A stretch of 64,000 nucleotides of DNA from Mycoplasmopsis citelli (GCF_900660645.1 NZ_LR215036.1:1-64000); one strand, 5' to 3'; shown: positions 33,101-45,511, counted from the first letter of the stretch. Translations and numbers: made by a program. The notes: generated from the letters alone by a model not told the origin.

Positions 33101-36100
33101 CATTACTTAAAAGCAATGATTTAAATATTACAAATTCACCAGAACAAATTGAACATAAAATAAATGTTTTAAAAAGTGCTAAAGCTATTGTCAAGGGTAA
33201 GAAAAAATTTCTGGATAAATACGGTGCTTTAAGTGATGCTCTAAATGTTGATAAATGAAAAATTTATCAAGCTTTAAATAGCGATATATCTACAATTCAA
33301 CAAAAGAAAAATGAAGTTTTATATAATGATTTAACTTTAGAACAAATTGATTTAAAAACAATTGAATTAGAGATTGATTTTAAAGAATTTGAGACCAAAA
33401 AAGTTTCTTTACTTAATGCATATAATCAAGCTCTCTCCACAATTAATGCAAAGATTTCTTCATTAGATACTCAAAGTGATAAGTTAAAAATAACACACCA
33501 TAGTTATGGTTTTGATACTTATTATCAAGTTGCTAAAACAGCATATCAAAATGATAAAAGTGAATCTCAAAAACCTAATGTTGATACTAGGGACATTCTA
33601 GCTTATAATACAAAACTTCAAATTGCTTTTGACAAAGATTTAGTTTTAAATAAACTTAAAGATATTGAAACTTTTGCACAAGGTTTTGATAGTAAAACCG
33701 AAGAACAATATACTAAAATTAAAACTCAATGAAATACTTTTGAATCTGATACAAAAGTTTTAGTTGCTAAGAATGATTTATCATTACAAGAAGCAAGTCA
33801 TCTTGTTGAAAATGTTGATTTATTCTTTGGTCTTTTTAGTGTTCAAAAAGATGTAGCTGATTATATTACTGAACTGCAAGCTAATCCGGATCGAAAAGAT
33901 CTTCAAAGTCTAACTATAGATAATTTAAAAACATCTTTAGATACAAATTTAGCACTTGCAGATAATAATTATTCTGATTTGCAGGAGAAAAAACGCAAAC
34001 TTCAAGCCGTTTATAATAAAGCAACAAATTACAAAAAAATTCGTGAAGATGTAGCTAAACTTTTAGATAATAATGCTCAAGGTCCTCAAGGATTAGTTCA
34101 ACGTTTAGATGATGAGCTTGTGCTTAATTATGATAATCAAGTTAAATTGTTATTAAATGCATATGTTAATAGCATTAAAGGACAATTAAAACAAACCAAT
34201 GATGGACAAAAATTTGAAGAAATCCAAAGCGGAGTTGAACTAATTTTAAGTAAATCAAAACTAATAGCTGATGTAGCAAAAGCAATTGGTCATGCAAGTG
34301 ATATTTTAAATTCACTTGTTAATGGTCAATCTAAAGCAGTTCTTTCATATAAAGAAAGTTTAAATAATTTTATCGCAGAGGCACGAAATAGATATTTTGA
34401 TGCACAAAATTCTCTTGATAATAATTTATTAAATCAAATTGCATTTACTACTAACAAATTAGTCAAAACTGATAATCTAATTACTAAAATTAAGGAACTT
34501 AAAAATACTATTAATGATGGTAATTTCAACTTTGGTTCGACTAATCAAAGTGTTAAATTACCACAATTAAACGGATATTTAGATTCTTTTGAGAGCGGAG
34601 CCATTAATTTAGAATATTCTCAAGAAGCAGTAGAAAAAATTGACAATCTCACTCAAAAATTAGAATCATTTAAAAATGTAATTGATGCAGATGTTGAAGT
34701 TTCCAATCTAGCAAATGCTTTTGCTGCAAATGCTTCAGAAGTATCAAAAGTAGATCTTAATTCATTGTTAACCATTCTTGCTGATAGCGTTCCAACTCAA
34801 AATAATAACACTAACTCATCACTAGGAAAACAAACAGGAAATAATTATTCAGTAGCTGATTTATTTGATTTAAATAGTTCCAATCCACTTTCGTTAGAAA
34901 ATTACAATTCATTGACAAATAAATTAACACGTGAAATTTTACAAACCAAAGGTGAAATTGAACTTAAACACACTTATAGAGAAGAAACACACAACAAAAT
35001 TAACACCTTATTAACTGAACAATATACTCCACTTGTCCATAATGATTTAAAAAATAAATTAAATGCATTATTAACTGAGTTAAATAATCAAAATAACTCT
35101 GCAATTACCAAAAGCACAGATCCAGATCAAAGTGGCGATTTAAATGCTGTTCGTGTAAAGGTTGATATTATCGAAAATAAATTAAATGCTTTGAAAGAAC
35201 TTGCTACAAAAACTTATGATTTGAGTAATTTAGCAAATGTTTTTACAAGTGCTGAAAGTTCATTTAATCAAGTGAAAAATAACGCTGTAACAATGGTTAA
35301 TTCAGCTAAAGAATATTTTGATAATACCGATAAAATGAGCCTAAATGGTGATAATTCTCTTGAAAATATTACTCAAAAAATAGTTGAATTAACTTACAAA
35401 CTTCAAGCACTAACAGATTATCAAAGTGTTTTAAAACAATACAATGATGCTAATATTTTAACTAATACTGATAAAGCAGTTATTAAAAATAAATTAGATG
35501 CATTTTTAAGAGAGTTTTCAGACCCTAATATTAGTTCAGCAACTTTATTACGTAAATATTTTAGAAAGGTTAATGAAGTTGATCCAAGCGAGGGTGCAAG
35601 TGCTAAAAATTCACTAATTGCATATGCACTTGAAAACGCCATTAATTTAAGAAGAGTATATCACCAAGCGCTTGATTACAGTGCTTTAAAAGATACTTCA
35701 TTAGATAATAATGCAGTTAATAGTGCTTTTGCTCAATTAAATAACACCATTGCTGTAGCTGATGGACCAGTTAGCACTTTAGCTACAGATAGTAATGATG
35801 AAGCACACAAAATTGAACTCTTTAACGCAATTAATAGCAATATTGCTGATTTATTAACCGCAAAACGCAATCAGCTTCAAGAGCAACTTACTTCTGATAC
35901 TGAAGTAAAAACTTATATTGCTAATAATTACACTCATTTTGAAAAACAAAATGCAAATGATTTATACTTAAGTAATTTTAATAGCGATGCTATTGATAAT
36001 TTAACTGATGCAGTTGCTAAAAAAGACACTCTATCATACTCAGAAGTTAATATTGCACTTAATAAAGCTAAATCAGTGTTTAATGCACAAGTATTTGATT

Positions 36101-38730
36101 TATATGATAAAGGACAAAATTTAGTTAAAAATATTCAAAATCTTGTTAATGATTACTTTAATAGCTTTGCTGCTACTCAAGAAGCTACTCGAAATGGTTC
36201 GGGAGTCTCTTCAACTGAATATGCTCCAATTTTAGAGTTAACTAATAAAATTAATACTGCTTTAGGAAGTGACTTCAATAATGTTGATGATTATTCAACT
36301 AAAATTAATGCTTTAATTGCAGTTATTAGCACTAATTATCAAAATGTTATTAGCACCTTTACAAATGCAATCAAAGAATCCTTTAAACAAAAATTTAATC
36401 CCAAACCCACAAATGCTCTTTCAAGCGAAAAAGCCGGATTTTACGTTAAATTAATTGAAAAATTAGATCCATTAAAATTAGATATTAATGGTAAAACAGT
36501 TAATTTATATAAATATAATGAAATTGAATCTTTAGAAACTCAATATGATTTATTTAAAAATCAAGTTCAAAGACTTGAGCAATTATATGGTCAAATTAGC
36601 TCTCAAAGTGATGCAACCACTTTAGCTAATTTTGCTAATTTAGTTGATAGCTTAAATCATAATTGACTTGAATTTGAAAGTGATATTAAAAATGCACTTA
36701 CTAATGCTTTAAATTTTAATCCGCTAGAAACAGTTTTTGATGATATTTATGCAAATGTCTCATATTCAACTATTTCTCCATATACTAATGCTGTTAAAAG
36801 TGCTTTTGATGCTTTTAAAGAAACCGTTAAACAACTTATTAACAATTTAAACACTAATCCAAGCAATTATGATTTTACAAGTTTAAATCAAGATAGTAAT
36901 AACGATGATCAAGCATTTAATTTATTAAATAAATTCACTGAGTATAAAGATTGAATCAGAGAAACTAATAATAAAAATCTTTTAGCAGATCAACTTGATG
37001 CAGATCCAAATGAAGTTAATAATCTTGAACCTATAATTCAAGGTTTAGATGGTGCTTTTAATCATAAATACAAAGTTATCATTGCTAAAAATGAAGTGAC
37101 ACGGAAAAAATTTATTGCTAATTTTAATGCTTTTATTCCTTCAGCTACAGGACCAAATAGTAATTTAGTGCAAATTGATAACAATGATGAATTTTTAGAG
37201 ATGTTTGATCAATTTGCCTTTACTAAAAAAGATGTATTGCATAACAGTGATTTAAAATCAATTTTTTCTCCAGTGAATTTTAAAGTTTATATTAAAAAAT
37301 ACAATGATAATGGGTGATTTGAAAATGTAGATTCAACACAAGATGAAGTAGATCGTCAATCTCTTCGCGCTAAGTTGGTATATTCATATGAATCAAGTAC
37401 CAGTGATATTGGTCCATTGCAAATTGAAAAAGACGTAGTAATGACTTTCAAAACAGTAGATACTATTAGAATTGCTGATGAAACTACAAGTATTTTTGTG
37501 GATGAAAATAAAAACGTAGGAACTGCAACTAAAATTGAAGTTCTGGATGTTGATGAAGCTGGTTGAAACATCCCTCAAGTAGCAAGTACTAGTGATCAAA
37601 ACTACAATAGTGTTAAACAAGATGTTATTAATAGAATGTACAACAAAATGAAAGCAGCTATTTTTGATTTAGATACAAATAATTCAGCTATTGATACATC
37701 TTCTAAGATCATTCAACCTAATTCGACTTATTATAATTCAATACATAGCTCTACAGATCCAAATTTACAAAACGTTGATTACGCAACAGAAACTACAAAT
37801 AACGTAGCTAGTACAAGATATAGTGCTTATGTAAATAAAAGCAATAATAATCATGATATGTATTCTTTTGATATCAAAAATCAAGATTCAATTGCGATGA
37901 CATACAATCTATCTTTAAATATCGTTGAACCAGATCAATATTTAAGAATTATTCCTTTTGATATTGAAAAAGGCTTTACCTTTGTACAATTTGCAGGTGG
38001 ATTTCTGACTGGAGTTGCAGCTCCAGGAAGAACTTATGGAGATCCAAATGCTCCACTTTATTATGAAGCAAGGATGCACCAACTTGTTAATCCTAATGAT
38101 CGACGTAATTCTGGATGAAATTTTTATGGTACTACAAATTCATGATATAACTTACCAAATGATAAAATTCCAACCCTTTTAAATGCAATTTTATACAAAT
38201 TTAATTTTGATTATGACCCAGTAACACGAAAAGTATATATTTATAACTCGTTTTTACAAAATGTTATGTATGTTGTCATTGTAGAAAATATTAAATCTAC
38301 AATTGCAACTTATAAAGATAACACTAATTTTAAAGACGCAGATAAGCAGTTTTTAAATCAATTATATGATAAATACAATGCTCCTAACACTCGTTATATA
38401 GCCACTCCTGGTGAGCTTTCACGAGCATATTCAATTTTTTCATCTTTACCAAATAAAATGATTGATGAAAACGGATTTTTAATTGAATCACCATCAAAAT
38501 CATTTGGATCAATTCCTATTTACCCACTTTCAGGTGGACAAAAAATTGTTTCAAGAACAAATAGAAACGATCCAACTACTGCAAGATTACTGCCAGTTAG
38601 ATCTAATATTTTTGTTACAAGCAATAATGAAGCTACTTTATTAAAAGAGCAAGCTTATGATACTTTGTATGGAGCTGTAATTAATAAATTCTGATTTAAA
38701 CTTCGTAAACCGAATAATCAAACCCCTTAA
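30133..38730 (+). CDS. Giant coiled-coil surface protein B (2865 aa)
   Basis: The ATG at 30133 follows AAGGAGATATT, 13 bases after gene A, so both are one operon. The N-terminus (KKSLIITSSALGSASVALGF then TLFAIHS) is again a single membrane segment without lipobox. About 2300 residues of Lys/Asn/Leu-rich helix follow. From about residue 2320 the sequence changes to a beta-type region with NFKVYIKKYNDNGWFENVD and DEAGWNIP, which parallels VEVFVYKSS and SEAGWNN in protein A, and it ends FWFKLRKPNNQTP. The shared head region and equal size suggest an old tandem duplication with diverged shafts. Probable role: surface adhesin, cytoskeletal link or motility; unknown. All internal TGA codons are Trp. 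Confidence 0.85.
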
Positions 38731-38743
38731 TATTTCTAGTTTA

Positions 38744-38783
38744 AAAAATACTTTTGAATCTTTTAAATTCAAAAGTATTTTTA
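38744..38783. terminator. Bidirectional terminator between giant protein B and rbfA
   Basis: AAAAATACTTTTGAAT and ATTCAAAAGTATTTTT form a 16-base stem with A and T flanks at a convergent junction. Confidence 0.8.
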
Positions 38784-38816
38784 TTTTCTTTTTAAGCATA
38801 ACAATATGTCTAAAAG

Positions 38817-39158
38817 TTAATTGCTTTCTTTTTTAAGTTTCTCTAAAATAGCATCAATTTTCATTCCATGACTAGTTACTTCGTCTAAATAAAATATAAC
38901 TGCAGGAACTTTGCGTCAATTTAGTGATTTTGCAAGCACGCTCCGAACAAACCCTGCGGCATTATTTAGGGCTTTAAGACCTTTTTTTGGGCTTTTTCCA
39001 AGTGATACAAAAACTTTTAGATGCGATAAATCTGCAGAAAGTTTTGCATCCACTACAACAGGATCAATGATGTTTGCATTAGTAATTTCATTAGCTAAAA
39101 TATCGGCAACTAGTTGCATTACTTGTGATTCTTTACGAGATAAATTAACATTATTCAT
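38817..39158 (-). CDS. rbfA: Ribosome-binding factor A
   Basis: A 113-residue KH-fold protein that acts in 30S subunit maturation. It begins MNNVNLSRKESQVMQLVADI, has LSADLSHLKVFVSLG (the family's middle strand region) and ends with RKVPAVIFYLDEVTSHGMKI, close to the RbfA signature ending in 'D.S...g..I'. A TGA near 38917 is Trp. TATAAT (39165-39170, minus) is six bases before the ATG, so the message is probably leaderless. Confidence 0.9.
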
Positions 39159-39164
39159 AGAATA

Positions 39165-39170
39165 ATTATA
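39165..39170 (-). promoter_or_regulatory. -10 box of rbfA
   Basis: TATAAT on the minus strand with six bases to the start codon and no ribosome binding site. Confidence 0.5.
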
Positions 39171-39226
39171 GCTAAATCCTGTTCTTTTAATAAGGAACTT
39201 TTATTTGCTGATATACCGTAAAAAAG

Positions 39227-39736
39227 TTATTTTTCATCATCTTTTTGATATTTTTTAGGAAGTGAATTTAAATTAATATGGCAGTATCCAAAAGGATTTT
39301 TGCTTAAATAATCTTGATGATATTCTTCAGCAAGAGTATCATCAAATACATCTAAAATTTCAATGTAATTATCTTTGCGTTCTTTGGCTTTAAATTCATT
39401 GTTTAACAAATTAAAAGTATGTCTTAAAGCTGGATCTTTGCAATAAATTCCTACCCGATATTGAACCCCTTTATCATTTCCTTGTTTATTATATGAATAC
39501 GGATTAATAATTCCTAAAAAAAGATCAAAAATTTCCGCTTCACTTAAGATTTTTGAATCATAAATAATTTTTACTGCTTCAACATGTGAAGAATTATTAC
39601 ATACTTCTTTATAAGAAACTCCTTCAAAACCACCATTTAAATAATGAACACTAGTTTTTAAGACTCCATTAACTTTTGCAAAATAAGCTTGAACTCCTCA
39701 AAAGCATCCACCAGCTAAATATACTTCTTTTTCCAT
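39227..39736 (-). CDS. msrA: Peptide methionine (S)-S-oxide reductase MsrA
   Basis: A 169-residue enzyme starting MEKEVYLAGGCFWGVQAYFA. GCFWG holds the catalytic Cys and includes a TGA read as Trp, direct proof of the code. SYKEVCNNSSHVEAVKI corresponds to the conserved 'Y..vc.g.TgHaE' segment, and EYHQDYL, with GYCHIN near the end, matches the C-terminal signature. It repairs oxidised methionine in proteins, which is relevant for a parasite facing host oxidants and carrying Met-rich surface proteins. Confidence 0.95.
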
Positions 39737-39941
39737 GATTAAACCTACACTTTCACCTTGCTTAAAAATAAGCAAAAAATCTTTTAGGAAAATTTAACAA
39801 TTTAATTACAATAAACCTTTAATAATTAAATGTTTAACTAATTATTTCGCCTAATATTATATATTACTAAATAGTAAAAGGTATTTTTTAAGCCTAAAAG
39901 TTGCTCAAAAAGATTAAATTAAGGTCCTAAAAATCCTTATT

Positions 39942-39959
39942 TGTGGAAAATTTTCCACA
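39942..39959. promoter_or_regulatory. 18-bp perfect palindrome TGTGGAAAATTTTCCACA
   Basis: It lies in the 418-base gap between msrA and the ula operon, about 195 bases before the first operon gene. The half-site TTTTCCACA fits the relaxed DnaA-box consensus and is shared with the palindromes before the lipoprotein genes. It may be an operator of a repressor or a DnaA-binding site. Confidence 0.5.
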
Positions 39960-40049
39960 TTTACATTAATTTTTTCATCTTTTTACTAGGTTTTTGAAAA
40001 TTTCTGTTCATTTTCTTGTAAATTAAGCTATATTTTAATTATATCTCTA

Positions 40050-40055
40050 TATAAT
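40050..40055 (+). promoter_or_regulatory. Candidate -10 box of the ula operon
   Basis: TATAAT, 99 bases before the lactonase start, leaving a long leader with a normal AGGAG site near 40145. TTGTAA at 40016-40021 with TTATAT at 40039-40044 (17-base spacer) is an alternative. Confidence 0.35.
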
Positions 40056-40154
40056 CTTTGGTTTTTAACTTAAAATTATACAGGGATTAAAATAATCATA
40101 CAAAACAAAAATAAGTTTCTTATTTTTTAGTTCAAAACATATTTAGGAGAATAG

Positions 40155-41210
40155 ATGAAAAAATTTGCAAGAACTGTACTTGGTGATATTGATCCACAAG
40201 AATTAGGGGTTGTGGATTGCCATGATCACTTAATTAAAAACTACGGACCAGAAGCACATGAACATCCAGATTTTGTGATGCTTTCAATTGATGCAGCTGT
40301 TAAGGAAATGGAAGAGTATGTAGCTAAAGGTGGAAAAACCATGGTTACTATGGATCCACCTAATGTGGGTAGAGATGTTCACAGAATGCTAGAAATTGCT
40401 CATAAGCTTAAAGGAAAAGCACACCTTATTATGGCAACTGGATTTCACAAGGCAGCCTTTTATGATAAAGGTGCTTCATGACTTGCTTTAGCACCTATTG
40501 ATGAGATTGTTAAAATGGTTAAAGCAGAAATTGAAGAAGGGATGGATGAACTTAACTACAGCGGACCAGTGGTGAAACGTTCAGCATCTAAAGCTGGAAT
40601 TATTAAAGCTGGGACTGGATATGCAGCTATTGACCGCCTTGAATTAAAATCTCTTGAAGTTGCTGCTCGTTCAAGTATTGAAACTGGTGCTCCAATTTTA
40701 GTTCACACTCAACTTGGAACCATGGCTTATGAAGCAGCTCAACACTTAATTGATTTTGGGGCAAATCCAAGAAAAATTCAATTATCACACCTAAACAAAA
40801 ATCCAGATAAGTATTACTATGAAAAAATTATTAGCGAGTTAGGTGTTTCACTTTGTTTTGATGGACCTGATCGAGTTAAATACTACACTGATGCTACTTT
40901 AGCAGAAAATATTAAATATTTAGTAGATAAAGGATATCAAAAACACATTACTTTATCACTAGATGCAGGTAGAATTTTATACCAAAGACACTATGGACTT
41001 GAAAAAGGAAAAGAAACCTTTGGTTTAGGATATTTATTTGATAGATTCATTCCTTTACTTAAACAAGTTGGTGTAAGTGAAGAAGCTATTGAAGATATGT
41101 TAGTAAATAACCCAAGAGAAATCTTAACTTTTGATGAAAAAAGAACTTTTGATCTTTCAAAAGTTAATCCAAGAGTTTTAGAACTTAAAAAACTCTTAAA
41201 AGTTAGTTAA
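40155..41210 (+). CDS. Phosphotriesterase-like lactonase (pentonolactone-phosphate hydrolase type)
   Basis: A 351-residue amidohydrolase-superfamily enzyme. Metal ligands are visible: H-x-H in VDCHDHL (residues 23-25), a Lys for carbamylation in VVKRSASKAG, His in LVHTQLGT and LSHLNKNPD, and the final Asp in LSLDAGR. Structurally studied mycoplasma homologs hydrolyse D-xylono- and L-arabino-1,4-lactone-5-phosphates, which suits its place as first gene of an ascorbate-type PTS operon: it would open the phosphorylated lactone delivered by the PTS before decarboxylation or epimerisation. A TGA at 40480 is Trp. The ribosome binding site is AGGAG. The exact substrate is inferred. Confidence 0.88.
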
Positions 41211-41254
41211 TAAGCTAACAGATATTTTTAAAATTAATCTTTAAGGAAGGAAAG

Positions 41255-43057
41255 ATGATTAAAAAATTAGACAAAAAGAAAAAAACCGGTCTAATTGTTG
41301 GATGATCAGTTTTTGCCGCAATTAATATCATAATTATTTTAATTACTGTATTAGTTAAATCAGCATTTCCAACCCAACCTGAAAAAGGAACTCAAATTGT
41401 TGCTTGGAGTGGTGATGCTGTAGGTAAAGCGTTTTTGTTCCTATTTAACAGAGTTTACTTAGATAACTTCTTTAAAATTCCTGCATTGTTACTTGGATCC
41501 CTTACCTTTGTAGGATACATGACCATGGGAAGAGGTTTAAGACAATCAGTTATTGGAGCGCTAAAAACTATTATTGGTTTTTTACTTCTATCAATTGGTT
41601 CAGGAACTTTAATTTCTTTAGCAGAACCAGTATTTAGAGGAATTAAAAATATTGGAGGTGCAGGGGTTGTTCCTCTTGATCCTTACTTTGCACTTGCTAG
41701 CTCTAATAATTTCTTTGCTAATGCCTTTAAAGGAAATGATTATACTTCACTTATTTCGTTTACTTTTATTTTAGGATATATCATTAACATGATTATGGTG
41801 GCTCTTAAAAGATGAACTAACACTAACAGTTTAATGATTACAGGGCATGTTATGTTACAACAAAGTGCAGTTGTTACAACTATACTTTATGTAATATTAT
41901 TTAGAGATTTTAGTTTATTTCAAGGAACATTAAGTCTTGGTGAACAAGCTGGATTAGTTGTTATATCGGGTATTTTACTTGGAGCATATTGAGCAACAGC
42001 TTCAACTGCAACTACAAAAGGAACTAATGTAGTTACTCAAAACGCTGGATTTTCAATTGGTCACCAACAAATGCTAGCGATTGCTACTAGTTACAAACTA
42101 GGAAGATTCTTTGGTAAAAAAGAAGATTCAGCTGAAACCAAAAAATTACCTTCATATTTAAAAATATTTGAAGATAATATTTTTACTCAAACAGTTATTG
42201 TTTTAATTTTGTTCTTATCGTTATTTGCTATTTTGCTTGCTGTAGATCACACAACAGTTATTGATGGTTCATTTAATAAATTTATTGACGCCGAAGAATT
42301 AAACCCTGAATTAGCAAAATCTAAAGGACCAATTAAATACACACTTTGAAATGGTTCTTTTGGTGGAGCCAACTTTGTGGTTAATATCTTTGGTGGTTCT
42401 CTCAAAATTGTTGCTGCTTTAATTGCAATTATTACCGGTGTTAGAATGTTTATTACCGAATTACAACAATCATTCCACGGAATTAGTGAAAAAATTATTC
42501 CTGGGGCAGTTGTTGCCGTTGATGTTGCTGCAGTTTATGGATTTTCAATTAACTCAGTAACCTTTGGATTTATTTCTGGGGTTATTGGTCAATTTGCAGG
42601 GGTAGGAATTGTTATTGCATTATCATTTATCCCTGGTCAAAACTTTTTATTTATTGCAATTCCATTATTTATTACATTATTCTTTAACTCTGGTTCTCTT
42701 GGGGTTTATGCTAATGCAAGTGGTGGTTGAAAAGCCGCTTTACTTCTTCCGGGAATTATTGGATTTATTGAAATTATCATTATTTCAATTGCTACTAGAG
42801 CTATTTCTAATGCTACTAGCTCGCTTGGAATTATTTCGCCAGTAGATAGTGGATTTATTGGTATGGCTGACTGAAATATCTTCTTTGGGTTATTAATGTG
42901 AATTTCATCATACAATACTGTAGTTGCTTGAATTTTAGTGGTATTAGCAATTTTTGCAATGCTTGCAATGGGTATGATTGTAGATAATGGATCACAAACC
43001 AAACCAACATTCTTACAAAAAGTTCTTAAATTAAAACCAACATTAGTTAATAGCTAA
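41255..43057 (+). CDS. ulaA: PTS ascorbate-type transporter subunit IIC (UlaA/SgaT)
   Basis: A 600-residue membrane protein with about ten to twelve hydrophobic segments, for example FLLLSIGSGTLISLAEPVF, FGFISGVIGQFAGVGIVI and ISWISSYNTVVAWILVVL-type stretches. SIGHQQM and GSLGVYANASGGWKAALLLP resemble the substrate-binding loops of the UlaA family. It is longer than the roughly 465 residues of Escherichia coli UlaA. With UlaB and UlaC it imports and phosphorylates L-ascorbate or a related lactone. It follows the lactonase by 44 bases with an AAGGAAGG site, and a hairpin terminator separates it from ulaB. Confidence 0.88.
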
Positions 43058-43063
43058 TTGGTA

Positions 43064-43095
43064 AAAAGATTAGCTTAATGCTAATCTTTTATTTT
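43064..43095 (+). terminator. Intra-operon hairpin between ulaA and ulaB
   Basis: AAAAGATTAGC and GCTAATCTTTT form the stem, followed by ATTTT. TATAAT (43095-43100) lies directly after it, so ulaB may also be transcribed separately. Confidence 0.6.
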
Positions 43096-43140
43096 ATAAT
43101 TTAATTAATATAATAAATCAAAATTCAAAGGACAAAAATC

Positions 43141-43434
43141 ATGGAAAACAAACAATTAAAAATCGTTGCTGCTTGTGGAAATGGAATGGGAACAAGTATG
43201 CTTATTAAATTATCAGTTCAAAACATTATGAAAGAACTTGGAGTTGATGCTCAAGTGGATGCTCTTTCAATGGGACAATCAGTTGGATTAACTAATTCAG
43301 TTGATATTATCATCTCTTCAAAACATCTTTCAGACCAATTTGATCACAATCAAAGAGCTAAAATTGTTGGAGTTACCAACTTAATGGATAAAAACGAAAT
43401 CAAAGAAGCTCTTAAAAAAGCATTAGGATTATAA
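43141..43434 (+). CDS. ulaB: PTS ascorbate-type subunit IIB
   Basis: A 97-residue cytoplasmic protein, MENKQLKIVAACGNGMGTSM. ACGNGMGTS is the phosphocysteine loop of the ascorbate/galactitol IIB family, with Cys-12 as the phosphate carrier. It receives phosphate from UlaC and passes it to the sugar bound to UlaA. It sits three bases before ulaC. A CAAAGGACAAAAATC site precedes the ATG. Confidence 0.92.
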   Translation: MENKQLKIVAACGNGMGTSMLIKLSVQNIMKELGVDAQVDALSMGQSVGLTNSVDIIISSKHLSDQFDHNQRAKIVGVTNLMDKNEIKEALKKALGL

Positions 43435-43436
43435 TT

Positions 43437-43916
43437 ATGGAAAAAATCAACTTACTTGAAATTTTAAAAAAACATGACACTGTTAATGTAGGTCTTAGTG
43501 CTAAAGATTGACAAGAAGCTGTACACCTTTCGGTAAAACCGCTTATTGACAAAGGATTAGTTGAAAGCAGATATTTTGATGCAGTAATTGAAAATACTCA
43601 CAAATACGGACCTTACTACATTGTGGCTGATTATTTTGCTATGCCACATGCTCAAAGTGAAGCTGGGGTGCTTCAAAACTCTTTTTCACTAGTGACTTTA
43701 AAAGAGCCAGTTTATTTTGAAAAAGATGAGCGTCCAGTGCGTTTATTAGTTGCTTTAGCAGCTACTAGTGCAGAAGTACACACCTCTGAAGCATTGCCTC
43801 AAATTGTTAAAATCTTTGGAGATCCAAGCAATGTAGAAGCCATTATGAATGCTTCAAGTAAAGAAGAAGTTTTAGCTTTAATTACTAAAATTGATGCTGA
43901 AGCTCCAGAATTTTAA
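43437..43916 (+). CDS. ulaC: PTS ascorbate-type subunit IIA
   Basis: A 159-residue IIA protein of the mannitol/fructose/Ula type. The phosphorylated His is in YFAMPHAQSEAG, and VRLLVALAATSAEVHTSEAL carries the second conserved His. It takes phosphate from HPr. It starts two bases after the ulaB stop; one TGA is Trp. Confidence 0.92.
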
Positions 43917-43962
43917 AATCCAATAAAAACTATATAAAAAAGAAAGGAAGAAAAAATTAAAG

Positions 43963-44622
43963 ATGGCATTACCATTATTACAAATTGCTCTTGATAATTT
44001 AACTATCGAAGAAGCAATTAATTCAGCTCAAAAAGCTGCTAAATATATTGATGTAATTGAAGTTGGAACTATTTTACTAGCTTCAGAAGGAAAAAAAGCA
44101 ATTGCTGAATTAAAAAAAGCTTTTCCAGATAAAATCATTGTTGCTGACGGAAAAATTGCTGATGCAGGAAAAGTCTTTGCCAAAATGTTTTTTGAAAGTG
44201 GAGCTGATTATACTACTGCTATTTGTGCTGCTGAAAATGCAACTATGGAAGATTTAGTTCAATATTCACAAACTTTTGGAAATGGAAAAGAACTCCAAGT
44301 AGAAATGACTACTAATTTCACTTGAGAACAAGTCCAAAGCTGAAAACAAGCTGGAGTTCCACAAGTGGTATGACACCGTGCTCGCGATGCTCAAGCTGCA
44401 GGAGTTAAATGAGGTCAAAAAGATATTGACACTGTTAAAAAACTAGCTGATATGGGGTTTAAAGTAACTGTAACTGGGGGAGTTGCAGTTGAAGATATTA
44501 AGTTATTTAAAGATATTCCAATTTATATTTTTATTGCTGGAAGATCAATTCGTGATGCTGCTGACCCTCAAGCAGCTGCAAAGGAATTTAAAGATGAATT
44601 CAAAAAATACTGATCAAACTAA
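43963..44622 (+). CDS. ulaD: 3-keto-L-gulonate-6-phosphate decarboxylase (UlaD)
   Basis: A 219-residue TIM-barrel enzyme of the orotidine-5'-phosphate decarboxylase superfamily. [11 protein letters not shown] contains the D-x-K-x-x-D motif that binds Mg2+ and drives catalysis; [14 protein letters not shown] and [13 protein letters not shown] form the phosphate-binding loops. It produces L-xylulose-5-phosphate. The AAAGAAAGGAAG site precedes the ATG. The last 29 bases overlap ulaE. Confidence 0.93.
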
Positions 44623-45511
44623 CGAAGCTAAAAAAACTAAAAAGAAAAACACCCATCTTAAAAAACGTTATTTAGGAATTTACGAAAAAGCTATTAATAA
44701 AAAATTTGATTGAGCTACTAAAATTGATATTGCTAAAGCCGGAGGATATGATTTTATCGAGTTTAGCGTTGATGAATCGCCAGAACGTTTAGAACGCTTA
44801 ACTTGAAGTAATGCTCAAATTAATGAGCTGAAAAAATTACTCATTGAAAAAAACTTTTACTTTAATTCAATGTGTTTAAGTGCACACCGCAGATATCCTT
44901 TTGGGTCTCGTGATCCTAAAAAACGTGCTATGGCTTTAGATATTATGGAAAAAGCCATTATCTTAGCTAAAAAACTTGGTATTCGAATTATTCAAATTGC
45001 TGCTTATGATGTGTATTATGAAGTTCCAAACCAAGTAACTCGTAATTACTTCCTTCAAGGAATGAAAAAAGCAGCTGCTTTAGCTCAAAAACATAGCGTA
45101 ACTCTTGCTTTTGAAACTATGGATGTTGATTTTGCTGGAACTATTAGTAAGTGTTTAGCCTTTTTAAAAGAAATTGATTCGCCAATGTTTTACATTTATC
45201 CTGATTTAGGAAATTTAAACCAATTTACCGAAGATGTTGCCAACGAAATTTTACTTGGAAAAGATAAAATTGTTGCCTTTCACTTCAAAGACACTCTTCC
45301 AAGAAAATTTAAAGAAGTCCCTTGAGGTAAAGGAACTGTTGATTTTCCAAAATCACTAAAAGAAATTAAACGCAATAAATTAGATGTTCCAATTTTAATT
45401 GAAATGTGGTCAAAAAATGATCCTGAAGAAACTGCTGAACAAAACATCGAATTACTTCGTGAAGCTAAAGCATTTTACTTAAAACAATGAAAGCGAGCTA
45501 AAGGTGAATAA
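44594..45511 (+). CDS. ulaE: L-ribulose/L-xylulose-5-phosphate 3-epimerase (UlaE)
   Basis: A 305-residue xylose-isomerase-like TIM barrel. It has a Lys-rich N-terminal extension of about 25 residues, then [34 protein letters not shown] and [14 protein letters not shown], with [10 protein letters not shown] and [10 protein letters not shown], match the metal and phosphate sites of UlaE/SgbU (Glu, Asp, His, Glu at IEMW). It converts L-xylulose-5-phosphate to L-ribulose-5-phosphate. The start at 44594 lies inside ulaD. Confidence 0.92.

Noticed and set aside
21687-38730. Many separate hypothetical genes
   Set aside because: All fragments keep one frame from each start to the final stop, interrupted only by TGA, so they are two giant genes.
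39942-39959. Chromosomal origin of replication
   Set aside because: DnaA-box-like halves are present, but there is no dnaA or dnaN, no cluster of boxes and no AT-rich unwinding element distinct from background.
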